A model generated the notes under the pieces. It was not told where the DNA came from, ran no database searches, and was given only the letters and a program-made list of their open reading frames with translations. 64,000 bases of DNA, from assembly GCA_963931925.1 (NCBI GenBank), contig OZ007571.1, positions 16,114,506 to 16,178,505 of the forward strand. Reading direction: 5' to 3'. This document shows, piece by piece, positions 56,485 through 64,000 of the stretch (its first letter is position 1; every line of letters begins with the position of its first letter). Made by a program: the position numbers and the translations under genes. Source of the DNA: Onchidella celtica (lineage: Eukaryota; Mollusca; Gastropoda; Systellommatophora; Onchidiidae).

Positions 56485-58269
56485 TTAGCCAGTCACAGTT
56501 TTTCCCTTTTCTGTGTGCCGATAATATAAGGGGCCATGCTGTACAGCAGGAAAGCTAGCTACGATTAATCCAATGAGTCGGGCTACGTCTCTTATTTTAT
56601 TGAGACGATTGCTGGAAATTAATTCACAACATTGAAAAAGTGTCTCTTTTCTTTTCTCAGTGAGTCTCACTGTCATGTCTCTAGAGTTAATAATGAACCC
56701 CAGATATGTAATTTCTTGAGTTGGTGTTAGTATTGACTTGTGTGGGTGTACTATAAAACCTAATTTGTCAAATGTTGCAATGGTATCTCCTATGGTTGCC
56801 AGGCCTTCTTCTCCTTCTTCTGCTATTAGCAGGGAGTCATCTAGATAGCCTGTGATTGTGTGCCCCAAGCTGTGCAGATGAGCATAAATTTCTATGGGTT
56901 TTGTGATTTTTGTAAAGCGCCTTGGGCACTGCGCCAGACCATTGCTGTAACGTGTATTCGTACAGGTCCCAATGCCACAAGAATTTCAGATATTTTCTGT
57001 CTTCTTTAGCTATTTGAACGCAGTGGTATGCAGAAACCAGATCTATACTGGCCATCCCGCAATTTGGTGCAACCAGATTTAATGCAGCTTTGAAAGTGTC
57101 CATTTTAAACTTTTTATATTCAACATTTTTGTTAAATTCCTTTAGATTCAGGATCATCCTATGAGAGCCATCACTTTTCTCTTTGGTGAAAATCCCCGAA
57201 ATAAACTCTCCATCTTCATGGTCTGATTTTGTTATTACTCCTATTTTTAGGAGGCTTTTAATTTCTTTATCAGCTATTTCTTAATTGACTGCTCATGAAA
57301 TAACTTGAGTCAAGAGCTTGTTTGCTTTGTTCCATGTGGTCATTGAATTCTATTATAGTACCTGTGATCATAGATAGGATTGTTTGATCTGTTGGGAATT
57401 GCTCCCATTCTTCTTTACAATCTTTCATTTGTCCGGCCTGAAACCAGCTGACCTTGATTTCCAGCAATCGTTTGATTTTCTCAGAATCTTCAACTCTTAC
57501 CTGTTTTCCTTCTATCGTGGTTATTATTTGCGCATCGCTGATTTTCTGTTCCAGCCTCCTTGATTTGAAACGTAGCTCGCTTGGCCCCACCTCCTCTGGC
57601 CAGCTGTCTGGCCCCCGCGCTTGGTTAAAAAACGCCCTCTATTTTTGCGGTTGTAATAGCTGGGTGCATGGGGGGTATGCGAGCTGGGGGGTCCATAGAA
57701 TGGTCTTGACTGCGATGTTAATCGCTTCCTCTCTTTGGCCTCCTTTATCTGACCTCTGAAGTCATCACTGTACAGCCACTGATTTCCATTTGATGGCATG
57801 TCATAGATACCCCGCATATCATTATGGGAACGCCGTTCTTTGTGATTCTTTCCTTTGTGCCGTGATTTTTTGCTGCGCATTCCCTAGGAATGACACAGTG
57901 TCTGTCAACCCTTTCATAGCCCTTTTTGCCACAATGCCGCGATCTTTCCCAGATTTTGCCATTTCGGTAATTATGTCAGCTGATCTATCTATGGCAATTG
58001 TGGCTTTGCTAACATTTATCTGCAAACCTGACAGCTTCAGATCTGTCTTTTTATCATGTCCCGTTAGCATGGTCCAGATTTTCTTTGTTCGTTGTCGCAC
58101 AGACAGGGCAGGACAGTTTTGCGGTTGTTCATAGGTTGTCACCTGTTCTTTTATTTTGTCTTCCTTGGGTGGTTCTGAAAACCGTTTTTCTATGGACAAT
58201 GCTAAGTTCTCCGATATATGATCTCCTATCTCATTGTCCGCTTCAAATTCACTGTTCGCTTCTTTAAAC
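56485..58269 (-). pseudogene. DIRS-like gag/reverse transcriptase, multiply frameshifted
   Basis: Pieces in order: gag-like (58269-57840) with ALSVRQRTKKIWTMLTGHDK and RSADIITEMAKSGKDRG; a basic linker (57880-57524) with RPFYGPPSSHTPHAPSYYNR; RT entry (57590-57290) with WEQFPTDQTILSMITGTIIE, a block seen before DIRS RTs; RT palm (57157-56930) with MILNLKEFNKNVEYKKFKMD and ASIDLVSAYHCVQIAKED; and a further frame (56868-56485) with the catalytic YLDDSLL, GFIVHPHKS and ITYLGFIINS. At least three frame breaks separate them. YLDD together with the HPHKS...YLGF arrangement is typical of DIRS/Ngaro RTs. The assignment is by motif only. Confidence 0.8.
58227..58269. repeat. Left copy of a long (up to 43 bp) LINE target duplication
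   Basis: Repeated at 63698-63740. The inner 37 bp are unambiguous. The outer TAT overlaps the (ATT)n tail and the inner AAC overlaps LINE sequence (microhomology at the 5' junction). Confidence 0.92.
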
Positions 58270-58722
58270 AAATCACCAGGCGTGGATTCAATTCCTGCTG
58301 AGGTGTATGCCTTCGGTGGAGAAAAGCTTATTGAAAGGTTGACCGAGTTGTTCAATCATATGTTGAAAGCAGGGAAGCTGCCACAGGACTTCAAAGATGC
58401 TTCAATCATCCATCTGTACAAAAACAAAGGGGACAGCCAAGTCTGTGACAACCATCGGGGAATCTCTCTACTTTCAATTCAGTGTTCCCTACAGGATTTT
58501 TTTGTGAGAGTCATCATGACTCTCAGCTGTAAATTGTGAGAGTCATTGTCAGATATTGAATAATTCGCCATGAAAACATTCAAAACAGAAAAACAAATCA
58601 TATTTGTAATTGTGTTTACTGATGGCTTGACATTTGCACTTTCAGCAAAAAAAAGGGGTGGGAAATGTTAGAATAGTTAGTGATAGTATCTGTTTTAAAG
58701 AAATACTGCTCCCTCTCTCTGT

Positions 58723-60575
58723 CTACTTTCTTCTCTGTTTGGCAGTCTGGAAGCTGGCAGTGGTTTCTGTGACAACTTTGTCCTCATCAAACATCTGCAT
58801 TTTGCTCTCTGAAATGATGCACATTTTGTTGTTGAGACTTTGATTGCTCATCCTGTTTCTCTTTGAGTTGATCACCGAGTTCTGAACTGAGAAGGCCCTT
58901 TCACAAGGTACTGATGTGAGGGGGATGACTAGACAGATGCTTGCCAAGGCTGCAAAGTCAGGGTACTGGTCTTTGTAGGTTTTGAGGATCTCTGTACACA
59001 TGGCCTGTAGTGTTTTGGTCCTGTGGTTGTTGAGCAGGAACTTAAATTTCCTGTAGCACTGGCGGGCACGCTCTGCATCAAGGGGGAAGGCTTGAATGAG
59101 CACCTCCAGGTCATTGATGCCATATGTGACGATGTCCTTGTGGGCAACAGGAAGTAGCGTGGGGTTCAATACTGTGTTCAAAGTCTTCAACATAGCCATG
59201 TCAGCATCAGGAAATCTTTTGCCAGCTTCCTTGTTGATGCCATCTACAAATCTTTGGCAAGTGGCCCTGGTCTGCCCTCTCTGTCTGTCAGAAGCCTGGA
59301 AATTGATGCCTTGGTAGCTGTGGGTTGTGTCAAGGCTGTCATGCAGTTTGCCAAGATGTTCCCCTGGTTGTGCAGGTAAGGTTGAGATGGAGTCCAGAGT
59401 AGGCTTCAGCATATTCATGCACTCATCAATGTTGAGAACATCCTTCTGAAATGACTTGCTGCAGCTGGTCAGATCTTGCAGAACATCACAGAGGAGACAC
59501 AGGATGGAAATGAAGCGATATGTTTTCACCTCCTTTAGCAAGGCCAGAGCAAGAGTTGATGATTCACCTTCATTGGATGTCGCCTGGTTTTCAAGCATCA
59601 AAACTAAACAACCCCAGGAGTCTTGTGCAGCAGATACAGCCTCATGCAATGACAGCCATCGGACTGCTGTGGGTTTCTTGAATTTCTTGACATGTTCCCC
59701 CATGATTCTCTTCATTTCCCTCAGTTTGTTGAGGCGAGGAGGAGAGTACTTGAAATACTTGTAGATCTGCACAAGTGTTGCCTGTACTTGTGTTAGCTCG
59801 GGGACGCCAGTAGCAGCCCAGTGTGCCATCAGTGACAGTCGGTGTGCACAACACCAAGTTGTCACAAGCTGGGGGTTCAGCCGCTTCAGAACAGTAGTCA
59901 CACCGTTTTTGTTCCCAACCATGACAGAGGCACCATCAGTGCCCATGCCGATGATCTTCTCCATAGGAATTCCAATAGAAGCAAGATATTGACGAACAGC
60001 TGTTACAATGGTGTGTGCTTTTCCATCAGTGACCTCACAGTTGACACGAAACTGCATCACAGGTTCACAATCTACCAAAAGCTTGAAATAAATGACCAGT
60101 CTTTTCTTGATTGCTACGTCTATACTCTCATCTAACATAATCCCAATGTATGGAGATTGCTGAAGTCGTGCAGTCATGTTGTCCTGACAAGTGTGTGCCA
60201 ACGCTGTCTGTAACTCAGCTACTGTGTCGTTGCCTTTGTACCACTTGCTCTCGGACTGCAGTGCTTGCACTCCATTCAGCTTCTAAAAGAAACAGACAAA
60301 AAAAAACAGAAATCCCAATGAAAAGTGAGGAAGGTAAAGGTGGCAAGGAAGAGGAGATGAATGGCTCATTGACAAATTATGTCCCCATATACTGATATAG
60401 GCCCCCTGCCCCTCCCCTCATAATCCAATTTGGAAAGAAATGGAGCAAGAAACACAGGAATTATTAAACGATTTCAGCTTCAGACTGTGAAAAGTGGGGA
60501 AGGTAAAGGCGGCGAGGGAGAGGAGATGAGCGGATCGTCAACAAATGAAGTCCCGGGCCATGCGTCAATTGTGTT

Positions 60576-60618
<43 letters not shown>

Positions 60619-61760
60619 CAGAGACAGAGAGAGAGAGAGAGGCAGAAAGAGAGAGAAAGAGAGAAAAACATACCTGGAGCCGCAGTAGAGGGAGGAACTT
60701 TGTGTCCGGGATATTCTCTATTGCCATGGTTGATGCTGTCCTCATCTGTGCCGTCAGAGAGTCTGATTCTGTAGCCTGAGCTTCTTCAGTCTGCCTGGTG
60801 AGGATGTCTCCCATCAAACGTTTTTGCTTTAGAGTTGCCAAACTGAGCATGTGGTCCCTTGACTGCATGTGTCGAGTCAAAGCTGTTCTGCAAGCATATC
60901 CATGTACCCACTGAAGTTTAGAAATCGCTTGACTTCAGCTACTTCACTTATCTAGATCAATAGTGCATGTGCACGTAGGCGAGAGGTTGGGGCAACGAGG
61001 ACAACCTTAATTTTTTTATTAACTTTTTTTTAATGACAACTTTAAATTAAAAATATCAGCATAACTCCCGCCCCCATGTGATGATGCCCAATCCATACCC
61101 AATGTAATAATTAATTCGCACACTTTTAACTTTTCTCAGTTGGAACTTGTCATTGCCAATAGGCAATTTGCCTAAAGAAGATTTTAAAGTAAACCAACCA
61201 TTTGCTAAACATGGGTGTTGGTGTTTTATTCTTCTACATAATAATTCAACCAATATTATAAATATTCAGAAAAAGTCACTTCTGCCTTACAACCCCCCCC
61301 CCCCCCCCCTCCATCCCACACACACACTTATTCATACAAGCTTAAGTTGGTTAAATCCTATTTATTTCCCTTACCTTTGAAAATTTGATGCTCCTGTAAC
61401 GAAGCCATTGATTTGAAGACGCCGGTCCTTTCCAGCAGCAGACTTACACGTAGTGCAGAACATTTTGCCTGCTTCTTTGTCAAAAGAAAGCCAGTCAAAT
61501 TGATCAAGCCACTCCGCGTTGAAACCTCGCTGTGCGTGTGCCTGTAGTTTCGGTTTTGATCGGCTCGTGCTTGGCTCTTCAGGAGGGAAATGTGCGCCGT
61601 TATCATCACTGTCGGTAGCCGGTGCTTCGTCACTGCGTTTCCTCTTTGTACTGCCCCCGTGTGTGGAATCTACGGCTGAATCCTCTTCAACAATAATGTC
61701 TTCATCGTTCCTCGCCCGCTGCCTTGTTGTAGTTCTGCTAAACCACCGAAGTAACGCCAT
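58723..61760 (-). CDS. hAT transposase, three exons, apparently intact (719 aa)
   Basis: Exons 61760-61375, 60887-60674 and 60282-58723 join in frame (386 + 214 + 1560 bp). The first two create a BED/TTF-type finger across the splice: FCTTCKS, then NFQR|TALTRHMQSRDH. The catalytic exon has GIMLDESIDVAIKKR (Asp about 251), GMGTDGASVMVG (Asp about 316), WCCAHRLSLMAHWA (the CxxH insertion motif) and a C-terminal hAT dimerisation block PLTSVPCERAFSVQNSVINS. It resembles ZNF862/KIAA1586-type hAT proteins. An in-frame stop ends it at 58723. No frameshift or nonsense codon was found. It would excise and reinsert the element. Host domestication is unlikely because the terminal repeats are still attached. 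Confidence 0.9.
60575..60666. repeat. (GT)n/(GA)n microsatellite in hAT intron 2
   Basis: A (GT)n tract followed by an interrupted (GA)n tract, lying between the transposase exons. Frames through it are low-complexity artefacts. Confidence 0.9.
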
Positions 61761-62062
61761 GTTGGATACCACCCGATACTTCGCGAGAAGAGGAAGGGCC
61801 GCAACTCTCAACGCATTAGGGCTAGGCCTAAGTCAGAGGCATGCATGAACGCATTTCCGAGAAATATCTGCCGTTTCTGAGAACACTGCACTGCGATAAT
61901 CACACAGTCGCACTTCTGCGGAAAGCCGGACTTTCATGACGCACAGACACCCCCAAATTTTGTAATTTGTGCGTCAGTAAAACTCTGTGTGGATTTTTCC
62001 CTGCGTCATGTCATCCTGTCTGTGCGTCTCAGACGCACGCGCGTGCGTTATCGGGAACACTG

Positions 62063-63555
62063 CAATTGCTGGCAAAATATTGGCAAGAATGCTTCTGAAT
62101 CGCCTTCTTGATCACCTCTCGTCAAATGACTTGCTTCCCGAGAGCCAATGTGGCTTTCGTAAAGAGAGGGGAACGGCGGATATGATCTTTGCTGCCAGAC
62201 AGATTCAGGAAAAATGCATGGAACAAAATAAAGCGCTGTACATCACATTTGTTGACCTCACAAAAGCATTTGACACAGTGTGTCGTGAAGGCCTCTGGAA
62301 AATCTTGGCGAAGTTTGGGTGTCCACCCGAATTCATCACAATAGTGCGCCAGTTTCATGATGGCATGCAAGCTGCAGTCTAAAGTAACGGCAGTGTTTCA
62401 GAGCCTTTTGCTGTCATAAATGGGGTAAAACAGGGTTGTGTCTTAGCCCCAACTCTATTCAGCATCATGTTCTCTGCAATGCTACAAGAAGCCTTTAGCT
62501 CTCCTCCTCAAGGGGTAAGCATCAAGTACCGAACTGATGGCAGTCTATTCAACCTCAGGAGACTTCAGGCAAAAACCAAAACCAAAAGTACTCAAGTCTG
62601 TGACCTACTATTTGCTGATGATTGTGCACTTCTGGCACACGATGAGGATAGCATGCAAAACTGTGTTGATAAGTTCTCTAGTGCCTGTGACAACTTTGGC
62701 CTCACAATAAGCACAAAGAAGACGGAAGTGCTCCATCAGCCTACTCCAGACGACAAGTATCCTGTGACCCCAAATATCAAAGTCCATGACAGTCTTCTGA
62801 AGGTGTCGGAGAACTTCACCTATCTTGGCAGTACACTGTCTTCCACGGCTCGTGTTGATACTGAAATTCCCTCAAGAATCAGCAAAGCCAGCTCTGCATT
62901 TGGCAGGCTTCGAAAGAGAGTGTGGGATGTTGCCGGCATTCGCACAGACACTAAGCTGAAAGTGTACAATGCTGTGGTCCTTCCCACCCTACTCTATGGG
63001 GCTGAAACCTGGACAGTGTACCAATCGCATGCCAGAAAACTAAATCACTTTCATCTGGCCTGCCTTAGAAAGATCCTAAGGATCAAATGGCAGGATAAAA
63101 TTCCAGACACTGAGGTCCTGAATCGTGCCAAGGAATTGAGCATCTTCTGCCACCTGAAAAAAATTCAGCTACGTTGGGCAGGACATGTTGTCAGAATGCC
63201 CGACTCCAGACTCCCTAAGCAAATCTTCTTCTCTGAGCTCTTCAATGGAACGAGGAATGTTGGGGCCCCAAAGAGACGTTACAAAGACACTCTCAAGCAA
63301 TCACTGAAGGCCTTTGCCATTGATGTGAGTGAGTGGGAAAAGCTCTCGCTTGATCGTGCAAATTGGAGGGCGGCCCTTACCAGAGGCAGCAAAGCATGGG
63401 AAGCTGACAGAGTCCAGCAGGCTATAAAAAAAAGAGAACGGCGCAAGAAAAGGCCCAGTGGTACTGAACCAACGGAGCACTCTTGTCACTTATGCGGAAG
63501 GGTCTTCAGGGCAAAAATAGGACTTATCAGTCACATGAGAAGCCATAAGTCATGA
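62063..63555 (+). pseudogene. LINE copy 3 reverse transcriptase (3' part)
   Basis: The frame continues the RT from 58270-58479 after the hAT insertion. It has a nonsense codon at 62380-62382 (GTC TAA AGT where copy 2 has GTC AAA AGC). Downstream, 62467-63555 is open for 362 codons: LLFADDCA, RIKWQDKIPDTEV, RWAGHVVRM and a complete C-terminal finger (HSCHLCGRVFRAKIGLISHM). It is dead because of the stop codon, the hAT insertion and the missing endonuclease. Confidence 0.92.
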
Positions 63556-63697
63556 AAGAACAGTCTTTCCATTCTGTCCTCTGTGTCCTTTACTTCTCTT
63601 TATTGTCCATGTGTTGAAAATTCTCAACAATTTCTGTTCTTTATTCCTCTGGTGTTGTTAAGGTCATCATCATACCTGATGGACGAACTATTATTAT

Positions 63698-63949
63698 TAT
63701 CTCATTGTCCGCTTCAAATTCACTGTTCGCTTCTTTAAACCACTCAGTATCACTGTCTGAATTTTCCCCAGGATCATGTTTCCTGGTAGGTGAGGTTTCA
63801 CCTTCATCTGAGGAATTTCTGGCTATCGCTGCTGTGAGAAATTCCTCACCTGACGAAAGTTGTTCGGGGTCAGATAGTGGGATTTCTGTGTCCATGCCTC
63901 TCCCTTTTCCCTCCGCTCTTTTTTGCTGCTTTTTCTTTTTCTTTTTCAT
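63698..63949 (-). pseudogene. DIRS-like 5' ORF fragment, on the far side of the LINE
   Basis: The minus-strand frame starts with a run of lysines (MKKKKKKQQKRAEGKGRG) and continues acidic and Ser-rich (EQLSSGEEFLTAAIARNSSD, then GENSDSDTEWFKEANSEFEA) into the target duplication. The same FKEANSEFEADNEI residues reappear at the other side of the LINE, where the reading continues into gag. It is therefore one ORF split by the insertion. Confidence 0.75.
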
Positions 63950-64000
63950 TCCTGATCGACTCCGTGTTGGTGAAACTGATGATAAAGACGATGGTGAAAC

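Larger units (their letters stand above)
58480..62062 (-). mobile_element. Complete hAT transposon (3583 bp) inside LINE copy 3
   Basis: The ends are perfect inverted repeats CAGTGTTCCC / GGGAACACTG. The flanks duplicate CAATT (58475-58479 and 62063-62067); copies 1 and 2 of the LINE show the empty site. A 5-bp rather than 8-bp duplication marks a non-classical hAT subgroup. Subterminal repeats are visible: GTGAGAGTCAT-like units on the left (58505-58550) and TGCGT/GACGCA units on the right (61930-62050). One spliced transposase gene runs on the minus strand. Confidence 0.95.
58270..63697 (+). mobile_element. LINE copy 3, 5'-truncated, inserted in the DIRS-like element
   Basis: LINE sequence occupies 58270-58479 and 62063-63697, ending in (ATT)n. 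The hAT transposon at 58480-62062 splits it. It is bounded by the long duplication at 58227-58269 and 63698-63740. The 5' junction falls at AAC|AAATCACCAGG, where the LINE itself reads TTTAACAAATCACC, so microhomology probably guided the joining. Confidence 0.93.
56485..64000 (-). mobile_element. DIRS-like retroelement, degraded, split by LINE copy 3
   Basis: On the minus strand the 5' ORF begins at about 63949 and is cut by a 5.4-kb LINE insertion (58270-63697). It resumes at 58269 and runs to 56485. Gag-like sequence, a basic Arg/Gly/Tyr-rich segment and a DIRS-type RT follow in order. RNase H, the methyltransferase-like region and the tyrosine recombinase are absent. The 5' end lies beyond the window. 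Confidence 0.75.

Overview
The window is animal nuclear DNA. Its genes are split by GT-AG introns (two introns use GC donors), the intergenic DNA is AT-rich and microsatellite-rich, and transposable elements are dense. Gene content (GNPTG, a phosphoglucomutase, an SLC38A9-type transporter, an enolase-superfamily acid-sugar dehydratase) and the mobile elements (APE-type LINEs with a C-terminal zinc finger, DIRS, Ginger, piggyBac, hAT) fit a marine invertebrate. A mollusc is my best guess; this is inference, because no rRNA or mitochondrial marker is present.

Host genes. (1) GNPTG, + strand, 6435-11124 or to 14924; its first exons lie left of the window. (2) A rhamnonate-dehydratase-like gene, - strand, four exons 21164-16806, convergent with GNPTG. 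(3) A complete ten-exon phosphoglucomutase, - strand, 40490-30411, 569 codons. (4) The 5' half of an SLC38A9-like transporter, + strand, 50931-56017, running off or being broken at the right. All exon models were assembled by hand from splice sites and reading phase, and the phases close exactly. GNPTG and SLC38A9 both act at the lysosome and PGM and the dehydratase both handle sugars, but I see no operon-like or functional linkage.

Mobile DNA. Three copies of one LINE family are present. Copy 1 (538-5127) is full length with a frameshift. Copy 2 (45312-49093) is 5'-truncated and carries a foreign 350-bp 5' segment copied from DNA about 1 kb upstream. Copy 3 (58270-63697) is inserted in a DIRS-like retroelement. 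Copy 2 is interrupted by a 1272-bp terminal-inverted-repeat element, and copy 3 by a complete hAT transposon with an apparently intact three-exon transposase, so DIRS, LINE and hAT are nested three deep. A second LINE type (40767-43297) lies just upstream of PGM. The PGM introns hold two piggyBac-type deletion derivatives and one hAT derivative, each keeping only a piece of N-terminal transposase coding sequence. A Ginger-type integrase transposon with palindromic subterminal arrays sits in an SLC38A9 intron, an LTR-retrotransposon 5' fragment sits in the last possible GNPTG intron, and a 1.1-kb foldback element lies at 23.0-24.1 kb.

The most interesting items are the chimeric LINE insertion, the nested stack with an intact hAT, the animal rhamnonate-dehydratase-like gene, and two terminal-inverted-repeat elements that I could not assign to a superfamily.
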